Source: G963667145 sp963667145 (GTDB lineage: Bacteria > Cloacimonadota > Cloacimonadia > G963667145). Taken from it: 64,000 nt of DNA. The position numbers and the translations under genes were made by a program. Below, piece after piece: positions 57,265 through 64,000 of the stretch. The notes below the pieces were generated by a model that was given only the letters and a program-made list of their open reading frames with translations, was not told the DNA's origin and searched no databases. The first letter of the stretch is position 1, and the number at the start of each line of letters is the position of its first letter. The stretch spans positions 1,364,001 to 1,428,000 of the forward strand of contig OY762943.1 of assembly GCA_963667145.1 (NCBI GenBank), written 5' to 3'.

Positions 57265-58506
57265 ATGAAAAAGAGAGTTGTTGTTACAGGACTTGGTACT
57301 ATTAATTCTGTCGGTCACAGTGTGGCTGAGAGCTGGGAAGCTATGCTTAGTGGTACTAACGGCATAGACAAGATTAGCAAATTTGATGTTGAGAATTTTG
57401 CCTCGCATATGGCAGGCGAAATCAAAAATTTTGATCCGACTGAGAAGTTGGACAAGAAGTCTGCTCGGAAGCTGGATGCATATTCCATTTTTATGCTTGT
57501 TGCTGCCGAAGAGGCGATGAATGATGCTAATTTAATTGAAGGGAGTTTTGATTCCTTCAGAGCAGGTTGCATCATGGGATGTGGCATCGGAGGAATGGAC
57601 ACTTTTGAGCATGAGACGGGAGTTTTGTTAGAAAAAGGTCCCAGAAGAATTTCACCTCAGTTTATTCCCAAGATGATTATCAACGCTGCGGCTGCTGGAG
57701 TTGCGATTAAGTTCAATTTGAAAGGTCCAAATTTCACTTGTTCGTCAGCGTGTGCATCAGCGAACCATGCACTTGGAAATGCTTTTCGCACAGTGCAATA
57801 CGGTGATGCTGACATTGTGGTTACTGGAGGTTCGGAGGCTGCCGTCACTCCGTTGTCGGTTGCTGGATTTTGTTCGATGAAGGCTCTATCCACTCGGAAT
57901 GACGATGTGAAAACCGCTTGCAGACCTTTTGATGCTGAGCGTGATGGGTTTGTTATCGGTGAAGGTGCAGGTGTTTTGGTTTTTGAAGAGCTTGAGCATG
58001 CCAAAGCCAGAGGTGCGAAGATTTATGCTGAAGTGGTAGGCTATGGAGCTACTTGTGATGCCTATCATATCACCGCTCCATCTGAAGGTGGAGAAGGTGG
58101 AGTTCGAGCTATGCGTAGTGCTTTGTTGGATGCGGAGATAAATCCTGAGGAAGTGCAGTACATTAGTGCACACGGGACATCCACTCCATATAACGATCCT
58201 TCCGAGACACTATCTATCAAGACGGTTTTTGGTGACCACGCCAAGAATCTGAAGATAAATTCCACCAAATCTATGATTGGGCATACGTTGGGCGGAGCTG
58301 CTGCTATTGAGGGCATTGTTTGTTGCAAGTCGATTGAGACAGGAAAGGTTCATCCGACGATAAATATTTTCAATCCTGATCCTGCGTGTGATTTGGATTA
58401 TGTGGCAGGTGGAGCAGAGGAGTTGACTATTGACGTTGCTCTGAGTAATTCCCTTGGTTTCGGAGGGCATAACGGAGTCGTGGTTTTTAAAAAGTACAAG
58501 GCTTAA
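57265..58506 (+). CDS. fabF: 3-oxoacyl-ACP synthase II
   Basis: 413-residue condensing enzyme. RVVVTGLGTINSVG starts it; the active-site Cys is in CSSACASANHALG (about 161-173), with His in SAHGTSTPYND (about 303) and in KSMIGHTLGGAAAIEG (about 340). Ends LGFGGHNGVVVFKKY. AAGGAG precedes the ATG. Confidence 0.97.
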   Translation: MKKRVVVTGLGTINSVGHSVAESWEAMLSGTNGIDKISKFDVENFASHMAGEIKNFDPTEKLDKKSARKLDAYSIFMLVAAEEAMNDANLIEGSFDSFRAGCIMGCGIGGMDTFEHETGVLLEKGPRRISPQFIPKMIINAAAAGVAIKFNLKGPNFTCSSACASANHALGNAFRTVQYGDADIVVTGGSEAAVTPLSVAGFCSMKALSTRNDDVKTACRPFDAERDGFVIGEGAGVLVFEELEHAKARGAKIYAEVVGYGATCDAYHITAPSEGGEGGVRAMRSALLDAEINPEEVQYISAHGTSTPYNDPSETLSIKTVFGDHAKNLKINSTKSMIGHTLGGAAAIEGIVCCKSIETGKVHPTINIFNPDPACDLDYVAGGAEELTIDVALSNSLGFGGHNGVVVFKKYKA

Positions 58507-58511
58507 TATAA

Positions 58512-59282
58512 GTGAAGTTTAATCTTAATTTTTTTGGGAAAGGTAAAGAGAAATTTCCGCAGTCGGACGCTGTTTGGGACGAGAATGCGAGGATTTTGCA
58601 AAAGAAGATTGGTTATAGTTTTGAAGATATAAATTTTTTGAAAGTAGCCATGACGCATTTGTCTTATGTGCGTAAGTCCGACAGCAAGCTGGGTTCGTTC
58701 GAGAGAATGGAGTTTTTTGGTGATGCGATTTTGGGATTTTTGGTTGCGGAGTGCTTATTTAACAAATACCCGACCAAGAAAGAAGGTTATTTGTCGAAGC
58801 TGAAGTCTAAGGTTGAATCCGAGAAGTATTTGGCTCATGTCGCCAGAAATTTGAGCCTTGGAGATACGCTTTTCTTGTCGGATGACGAGAGTAAAAGCGG
58901 TGGCAGAGAGAGGGAATCAATTCTCTCCGACGCTGTGGAGGCTTTGGTTTGTGCGATTTATCTGGACGGTGGGATAGACGAAGCAAGGAAGTTTGTTCAC
59001 AAAAAGTGCCTGAAAAACTTTGAGAAAGAGGTCACCAGAGATTATCTGCAAAACTACAAAAGTTTGGTGCAGGAGTATTATCAGGGTAAATTTAGGGCGT
59101 TGCCTGAGTATAAGGTGGTGGACGAAAAAGGTCCTGAGCATAACAAACGATTTTTTGTCGAAGTCCATTTTGGTGGCAAATTTATCGGAAAGGGTTCTGG
59201 TGTAAATAAAAAAGCGGCTCAGCAAAAAGCCGCCAAAGACGTATGGCGAAAGCTGAAAAAGAAAAAAGAAGACGAAAAATAA
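58512..59282 (+). CDS. rnc: Ribonuclease III
   Basis: 256-residue double-strand RNA endonuclease. The signature ERMEFFGDAILGFLVAECLF (about 65-84) carries catalytic Glu/Asp; SDAVEALVCAIYLDGG (about 138-153) supplies the second set. A dsRNA-binding domain follows (about 178-250). It begins with GTG at 58512, six bases after fabF. Its last 40 bases overlap the radical SAM gene. It would process the rRNA stems noted in this window. Confidence 0.96.
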   Translation: MKFNLNFFGKGKEKFPQSDAVWDENARILQKKIGYSFEDINFLKVAMTHLSYVRKSDSKLGSFERMEFFGDAILGFLVAECLFNKYPTKKEGYLSKLKSKVESEKYLAHVARNLSLGDTLFLSDDESKSGGRERESILSDAVEALVCAIYLDGGIDEARKFVHKKCLKNFEKEVTRDYLQNYKSLVQEYYQGKFRALPEYKVVDEKGPEHNKRFFVEVHFGGKFIGKGSGVNKKAAQQKAAKDVWRKLKKKKEDEK

Positions 59283-60232
59283 AGGGAGCTGTAAGGCTTC
59301 CTATTTTTTTGCCTTTTGCTGGCTGTCCGTTTCGCTGTATTTACTGCCAACAGCAGACTATCACCGCTCAGAGTGAGCCTTTGAGCTTTTCTCACATTTC
59401 CCAAATGGTCGAGGAGTTTGCCCATAATAATGCAGGTTCTCCGAAAGAAGTAGCTTTTTTTGGGGGAACTTTTTCGGCTTTGCCACTGCCTGAGCAGGAG
59501 CGATATTTGGAGATTGCACGGTCAAAATTGGGAGAAGATGACACGATTCGCTTGTCAACTCGCCCTGATTGTCTGAGTCGAGAGAGTTTGGATTTATTCA
59601 AAAAATATGGTGTGGACACTGTGGAATTGGGGGTTCAATCTTTTTCGGATGTGGTGCTGGAATGTTCTGGCAGAGGTTACGATGGCAAGCAGGCGATAGA
59701 CGCTGTTCGGATGTTGCAAGGGGAAGGTTTCGGAGTGACTGTTCAACTGATGCCGTTTTTGCCTGGCTGGAGTGACGAGAGTTTGGCATTGACTTTGCGG
59801 ACGACTTTGGAGTTGCAACCAGATGAGGCAAGGATTTATCCGACGATTGTGCTAAATGGAACGAAGTTGGCGGACGATTACAGTGCAGGAAAATATTCTC
59901 CACCTGATTTGCAAATAGCAGTGGATTTGTGCAGGCGTTGGTATGCGGAGTTGGAGGCTAATGGGATTCGTGTGATTAAGATTGGTTTGCATTCGGATGT
60001 TGGTCTGGAGGCGAGCCAAGTGATTGCAGGTCCATATCATCCGTCTTTTGGAGAGTTGGTTAAGATTGAGAATTTTTATCAAGAAATTTTGAAAAAGTAT
60101 GATAACGAGATGTCTGTTTTGGAGGTAGAGAAAAATAAGCTTTCCTATATCTACGGGCATGGAAATTATTTATTGAAGAAGCTGGAAAATCGATACGGAG
60201 ATTTTGAAGTAAGGGTAATAAAAAACAGTTGA
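59243..60232 (+). CDS. Elp3-like radical SAM protein next to rnc
   Basis: 329-residue radical SAM protein. LPIFLPFAGCPFRCIYCQQQTITA has the cluster motif CPFRCIYC (about 28-35), then FFGGTFSALP, STRPDC and VELGVQSF, all typical of the COG1243/Elp3-like group frequently found beside rnc in other phyla. No acetyltransferase domain like that of true Elp3 follows. Likely acts on tRNA or another RNA (inference from family and neighbour). The start lies inside rnc. Confidence 0.85.
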   Translation: MAKAEKEKRRRKIKGAVRLPIFLPFAGCPFRCIYCQQQTITAQSEPLSFSHISQMVEEFAHNNAGSPKEVAFFGGTFSALPLPEQERYLEIARSKLGEDDTIRLSTRPDCLSRESLDLFKKYGVDTVELGVQSFSDVVLECSGRGYDGKQAIDAVRMLQGEGFGVTVQLMPFLPGWSDESLALTLRTTLELQPDEARIYPTIVLNGTKLADDYSAGKYSPPDLQIAVDLCRRWYAELEANGIRVIKIGLHSDVGLEASQVIAGPYHPSFGELVKIENFYQEILKKYDNEMSVLEVEKNKLSYIYGHGNYLLKKLENRYGDFEVRVIKNS

Positions 60233-60275
60233 CAAGAAATATTTGTTGACTATTACGAATGACAGGAGGTTAGAT

Positions 60276-60902
60276 ATGTTAGTTCATATAGAAACACATC
60301 CGCTTATCAAACACAAATTGGGGCTTTTACGCGACAGAGATATTTCCACAAAAAAGTTTAGAGAGCTTTCTGCGGAAATAGCTCATTTTCTTACATATAA
60401 AGCTACTGCGAATTTGCCACTGGAAAATAAAGTTATTGATTCTTGGGCAGGAACCACAACGGTTCAGCAAATCAAGGGCAAGAAGATTACGATTGTTCCC
60501 ATTCTGCGTGCAGGCATCGGGATGATGAATGGCGTGATTGATATCATTCCTTCTGCCAAGATAAGCGTGGTAGGGTTTTATCGGGATGAAAAAACGCTGA
60601 AAGCTGTGAAGTATTTTGAAAAATTTGCCAAATCTATGAGCGAGCGAGTTGCCTTGATTTTGGACCCTATGTTGGCGACTGGCTCTACGCTGATAGCCAC
60701 TATTGACGCTTTGAAGACGGCAGGTTGCAAGCAAATCAAGGGCATCTTCTTGGTGGCAGCTCCAGAAGGAGTTGCAAAAGTGGAAGAGATTCATCCTGAT
60801 GTTGAGATTTATGTGGCTTCCTTAGACGAAAAACTGAATGAGCTTGGTTATATTTTGCCAGGATTGGGTGATGCCGGAGATAAAATTTTCGGAACAAAAT
60901 AG
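60276..60902 (+). CDS. upp: Uracil phosphoribosyltransferase
   Basis: 208-residue salvage enzyme. HPLIKHKLGLLRD starts it, VPILRAGIGMM is central, the PRPP loop is DPMLATGST (about 128-136) and the C-terminus has the GLGDAGDKIFGTK element. ATG 60276 with AGGAGG upstream is preferred to a start 11 codons earlier. Confidence 0.97.
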   Translation: MLVHIETHPLIKHKLGLLRDRDISTKKFRELSAEIAHFLTYKATANLPLENKVIDSWAGTTTVQQIKGKKITIVPILRAGIGMMNGVIDIIPSAKISVVGFYRDEKTLKAVKYFEKFAKSMSERVALILDPMLATGSTLIATIDALKTAGCKQIKGIFLVAAPEGVAKVEEIHPDVEIYVASLDEKLNELGYILPGLGDAGDKIFGTK

Positions 60903-60911
60903 AAATTTCTG

Positions 60912-62336
60912 ATGTATATCGTAACCAAAGACGAGATGAGGCGGTTGGATAGCTTGACGATGAGCGAGTATTTTTTGCCGTCGCGAGTTTTGATGGAAAA
61001 TGCAGGCAAAGGCTGTGCTGACATTATTCATCAGCGGAATTTCGGTCAGCGTGTGATAGTGGTGTGTGGTGTGGGGAATAATGGTGGAGATGGCTTTGTA
61101 ATAGCTCGTTGGCTTCACAAGTACGGTTACGATGTGGCGATTGTTGTTGTGGGCGATAAACAAAAGTTTTCTCCAGAAACTGCGGAAAATTTTAAAGCTT
61201 GTGAAAAGTTAGGCTTGGAAATTCTAGACGATTTCGATTTTTCTGCTGGGTTTGATTTAATTGTTGATGCTCTCTTTGGTATTGGGTTCAAAGGCAATAT
61301 TGAAGGAGAGTTGAAAGAAATTGTTGATACAATTAACTTTTCTTTTGCGAAGGTTGTTTCTATCGATATTCCCAGTGGTTTGGACGCTGATAACGGATTG
61401 AGTGAGTGTTGTGTGCACGCAGATTTGACCTTGACGATGGCTGCAGTTAAGCCAGGGCATTTTTTGGGTAGAGGAAAAGAGGTTTGTGGAGAGTTGGTCG
61501 TTGTTCCGATTGGTATTCCAAAGAGTGAATTATTCAAATCTTTGGATGAATTTGAGTATTTGGATGAGCAGATTTTGCCGAAGAGAAGCCCAGTTGCTCA
61601 CAAGGGAACTTACGGAAATCTCGCGATTGTTGCGGGTTCCCAAGGATATAGCGGTGCTGCTATTTTGTGTTCTCGGTCTGCTTTGCACAGTGGTGCGGGC
61701 TTGATTACGCTCTATCATCCGCAAGGGATGGAAGAAATTTTTGAGCAATCTCTGACTGAGGTGATGACCAAAAATTTTGATGCTCTGGAGAATAAGAAAG
61801 CTGACGTTGTTTTGCTTGGTCCAGGTCTTGGGACGCAAAATGTGGAAGTGGTGGAATATGTTTTGAACAATTTTGATGGCAAGTTGATAATCGATGCCGA
61901 TGGTCTGAATATCTTGGCTGAGAACAGAGAGATGTTGCAAAAAATCAAGGGTGCTGTGCTCACTCCACACATCGGGGAATTTGCAAGGCTCTGTGGGATT
62001 ACAGTTGAGGAAGTTTTGCAAAATCCGATGGAATTGCTCAAAGATTTTGTGGCGAAATTCGATTGTAAAGTTCTGTTGAAATCTCATGTTTCTTTGTTCT
62101 GCACAGGGCAGAAGATTTGGTTTATCAACAAGGGTAATGACGGATTGGCTACTGGAGGCAGTGGCGATGTTTTGGCTGGAGCGATTGCCTCTTTTGCGAC
62201 TCAGGGGCTTGATTTGGTTTCTGCGTGTTTGGGAGCTTCGTATTTGGTTGGAGACACAGCGGAGAAGTTGGCTAGAGAGTTTGCCACGCCTGCTATCACT
62301 CCGAGTAGAATTATAGAAAATTTCTTTAAACTATAA
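60912..62336 (+). CDS. nnr: Bifunctional NAD(P)H-hydrate repair enzyme
   Basis: 474-residue fusion of an N-terminal YjeF-N epimerase (residues 1-~215; MENAGKGCAD, CGVGNNGGDGFVIAR, IDIPSGLDAD) and a C-terminal ADP/ATP-dependent dehydratase (~225-474; HKGTYGNLAIVAGS, LLGPGLG, LTPHIGEFARL, ATGGSGDVLAGAIA). It repairs hydrated NAD(P)H. No distinct ribosome site precedes the ATG; it lies nine bases after upp. Confidence 0.96.
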   Translation: MYIVTKDEMRRLDSLTMSEYFLPSRVLMENAGKGCADIIHQRNFGQRVIVVCGVGNNGGDGFVIARWLHKYGYDVAIVVVGDKQKFSPETAENFKACEKLGLEILDDFDFSAGFDLIVDALFGIGFKGNIEGELKEIVDTINFSFAKVVSIDIPSGLDADNGLSECCVHADLTLTMAAVKPGHFLGRGKEVCGELVVVPIGIPKSELFKSLDEFEYLDEQILPKRSPVAHKGTYGNLAIVAGSQGYSGAAILCSRSALHSGAGLITLYHPQGMEEIFEQSLTEVMTKNFDALENKKADVVLLGPGLGTQNVEVVEYVLNNFDGKLIIDADGLNILAENREMLQKIKGAVLTPHIGEFARLCGITVEEVLQNPMELLKDFVAKFDCKVLLKSHVSLFCTGQKIWFINKGNDGLATGGSGDVLAGAIASFATQGLDLVSACLGASYLVGDTAEKLAREFATPAITPSRIIENFFKL

Positions 62337-62339
62337 AAT

Positions 62340-63260
62340 ATGATGCTGACTTCTGTATTGGAAAAGATGCCAGACAAGTTTTGGCAGTTGGTTCGGGAGA
62401 AAAATTTGTCTTCGCATTTTGTGGAAGAGATGAGTGCCGATTGCCAAATTGCTATCATCAGGACGAGTGTCCAGTTCGATAAAAATCTGTTCGATAAATT
62501 TCCCAATCTCAAATTGATTATTCGTGCCGGTAGTGGCTTTGACAACATTGATGTCAATGAGGCTCAACGGCGAAAAGTGGCTGTGTGTAACACTCCCGAG
62601 GCAAATTCGTTTTCCGCTTTTGAGCATAGTGTTTCTTTGATAATGGCGTTAACCAAGGGTCATCAATCTGGACGGGATGCAATAGCGAAAGGAAATTGGA
62701 AAAAAAAGTTGACTGAAAATTTGGAATTTTCAGACCTTAGAGTGCTGATTGTTGGGATTGGTAGAGTTGGTAGTCGTGTTGCAAGATTTTTGCTGAATAT
62801 TGGTGCTGAGGTTCGATGCGTTGACCCGTTTATAGATGAGAAGTTGGGCGAGAGATTTGCGATGTGCTCTTACGAGGAAGGACTTGCTTGGTGCAATATG
62901 GTGAGCTTTCATTGTCCATTGTATGCGGGAACTCATCACTATTTCGACTTTGGCAGTTTGGATTTAGTGAGAAACCCCATTTATTTGCTGAATGTGGCAC
63001 GAGGGGATGTGGTGAACGAGGAAGCTGTGGTTTGTGGGCTTGGCAATGGCAAGATACGAGGAGTGGCGTTGGATGTGTTTTCGCAGGAACCGACGACAGC
63101 AGAGAGGTTTCAGCGTTACGATAACGTTTATCTCACGCCTCACACAGGGGCATATACTGCCAAAGCCAAGGACAGAATGAGTGTGGAGACCTTGGAAGTT
63201 TGGCAAGAGTTTGTAGATAGCGGGAACTTGCTTGCTCCTGTGGATTTAAGGTTTATATAA
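62340..63260 (+). CDS. D-2-hydroxyacid / phosphoglycerate dehydrogenase family protein
   Basis: 306-residue NAD-dependent dehydrogenase. IIRAGSGFDNIDV (about 61-73), the nucleotide motif VGIGRVGSRVARFL (about 138-151), catalytic Arg in VARGDVVNE (about 220), Glu in SQEPTT and His in PHTGAYT. Related to SerA but without the C-terminal ACT domain, so it may act on 3-phosphoglycerate or another hydroxyacid. Lies three bases after nnr. Confidence 0.88.
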   Translation: MMLTSVLEKMPDKFWQLVREKNLSSHFVEEMSADCQIAIIRTSVQFDKNLFDKFPNLKLIIRAGSGFDNIDVNEAQRRKVAVCNTPEANSFSAFEHSVSLIMALTKGHQSGRDAIAKGNWKKKLTENLEFSDLRVLIVGIGRVGSRVARFLLNIGAEVRCVDPFIDEKLGERFAMCSYEEGLAWCNMVSFHCPLYAGTHHYFDFGSLDLVRNPIYLLNVARGDVVNEEAVVCGLGNGKIRGVALDVFSQEPTTAERFQRYDNVYLTPHTGAYTAKAKDRMSVETLEVWQEFVDSGNLLAPVDLRFI

Positions 63261-63291
63261 GTCGATGAAGTTATGGAGGAATTTTTTGGAT

Positions 63292-64000
63292 ATGGTGTTT
63301 ATTAAGAGAAGTATTTTGGTAGTTTTGTGTGTTGTGTTCGCATTCGGATGTGCCGTTAAACAGGTGGAGCAACCTTTGAGCAAGGAGTATTTTCAGGAAG
63401 TGAAAGAGGTGCTTGCGTCAACCAATGTTGACTTCAACCCCATCAAGGAGATTTCTATTGTTTTGGAGGACAAGGACAAGGAACTGGCGGAGAAGGACAA
63501 AACTATCGATATGCTAAACGATGAAATAGACGCGTTGTCCAAGCAGTTGGAAGAGACACTGGGCAAGAACGACAAGGTGCAGGAACAACTGGAAGTGGCT
63601 CTCAGCATTGCCCAGATTAACGCCGCTTTTCGTTTGCCAGATTCTGTGAATTTTGCAGGAAAGTGGTTAGATCTTTCTCGTCCCAGAGTTAGGGATAAAT
63701 TCCAAAAAATCTTTAATAATGAGCTGAAATACGCTCACAAATACATTCCCAGAAGTGGATACTATTTTCCTCTATTTGAAAAGGTTTTCAAAGAAAAGGG
63801 CGTTCCCGATGACATCAAATATCTTGCTGTCGCAGAGAGTTGCCTTAATCCTATCGCTCATTCGTGGGCAGGTGCTGACGGGATTTGGCAGTTTATGCCT
63901 GCCACGGGAAGGATGTATAAGCTGAAGATTAACTCTTATGTTGACCAGCGAAGAGATATTTTGCTGTCCACTAATGCGGCTGCGGATTACTTGCTTCAGA
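63292..64000 (+). CDS. MltD-like lytic transglycosylase lipoprotein, 5' part
   Basis: Open to the right edge (236 codons visible). A lipoprotein signal (VLCVVFAFGC) is followed by a coiled-coil region (about 55-100; LEDKDKELAEKDKTIDML), then RYxPRSGYYFPLFEKVF-like sequence (HKYIPRSGYYFPLFEKVF) and the SLT catalytic core AESCLNPIAHSWAGADGIWQFMPATGRMYKL with the catalytic Glu. This is the MltD/membrane-bound murein lytic transglycosylase type. GGAGGA at 63275-63280 favours either TTG 63286 or ATG 63292 as the start. Confidence 0.88.
   Translation, partial: MVFIKRSILVVLCVVFAFGCAVKQVEQPLSKEYFQEVKEVLASTNVDFNPIKEISIVLEDKDKELAEKDKTIDMLNDEIDALSKQLEETLGKNDKVQEQLEVALSIAQINAAFRLPDSVNFAGKWLDLSRPRVRDKFQKIFNNELKYAHKYIPRSGYYFPLFEKVFKEKGVPDDIKYLAVAESCLNPIAHSWAGADGIWQFMPATGRMYKLKINSYVDQRRDILLSTNAAADYLLQ

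Overview
This window looks like a chromosomal segment of a low-GC, Gram-negative (diderm), probably anaerobic bacterium. Evidence for two membranes: a LolC/E-type lipoprotein-release permease, a FadL/OmpP1-like outer-membrane barrel, several lipoproteins and an MltD-like lytic transglycosylase. The 5' end of the 16S gene (GGCGTGGATTAGGCATGCAAG context and GCAGTCGAGAAT) reminds me of the Planctomycetes-Verrucomicrobia-Chlamydiae/Lentisphaerae range, but this is only an impression and no close relative is recognised; a 16S search would settle it.

Layout. 1-1733: start of uvrA and a polar amino-acid ABC permease plus binding lipoprotein, all leftward. 2026-8004: one ~2000-residue secreted protein made of more than 40 GLUG-type repeats. 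8005-10789: 2.8 kb without genes, packed with dRS3-like ATTCCC...GGGAAT palindromes, A/T-rich palindromes, a CT-rich tandem array and a long duplicated block. 10790-13614: LolC/E-like permease translationally coupled to a PdxA fused to a SAM methyltransferase. 13791-18354: a tightly overlapping pantothenate/CoA operon (candidate PanG ketopantoate reductase, panB, panC, separate coaC and coaB, coaX, panD). 18680-24181: rRNA operon 16S-tRNA-Ile-(four-helix IVS-type gene)-tRNA-Ala-23S-5S with visible processing stems. 24431-28266: five-gene operon of DUF2997, Ycf35-like DUF1257, an NrdG-like radical SAM protein, a Ycf46-like AAA+ ATPase and a TPR protein; this uncharacterised module is the strongest candidate for an undescribed system. 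28336-31295: small accessory genes (Pmp3/YqaE-like, GNAT, HEPN/MNT pair, VOC protein, sirtuin). 31296-37521: guaA and, divergently, a complete BMP-type nucleoside ABC importer. 37705-43350: agmatine catabolism (putrescine carbamoyltransferase, agmatine deiminase, antiporter), an Lrp-type regulator and a sodium/solute symporter. 43605-46327: leftward cold-shock protein, lipoprotein, YhcH-like and PhzF-like genes. 46485-47904: a short Trp-containing leader ORF and an orphan trpB. 48163-52210: dicarboxylate symporter, amino-acid racemase, threonine-synthase-like PLP enzyme, SMR transporter, NifX-like protein. 52512-59282: FadL-like porin, rpmF-plsX-fabD-fabG-acpP-fabF-rnc. 59243-64000: Elp3-like radical SAM protein, upp, nnr, a 2-hydroxyacid dehydrogenase and the start of an MltD-like lytic transglycosylase.

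How it fits together. The pan/coa operon could make CoA from ketoisovalerate, supplying the 4'-phosphopantetheine carried by AcpP in the fatty-acid cluster. Agmatine degradation, glutamate/aspartate uptake and racemisation, and nucleoside import suggest a scavenging, amino-acid-using lifestyle. Base composition drops clearly in 24.4-30 kb, which suggests that the Ycf46 module and neighbours were acquired. All assignments come from reading motifs by eye; no database search was possible.
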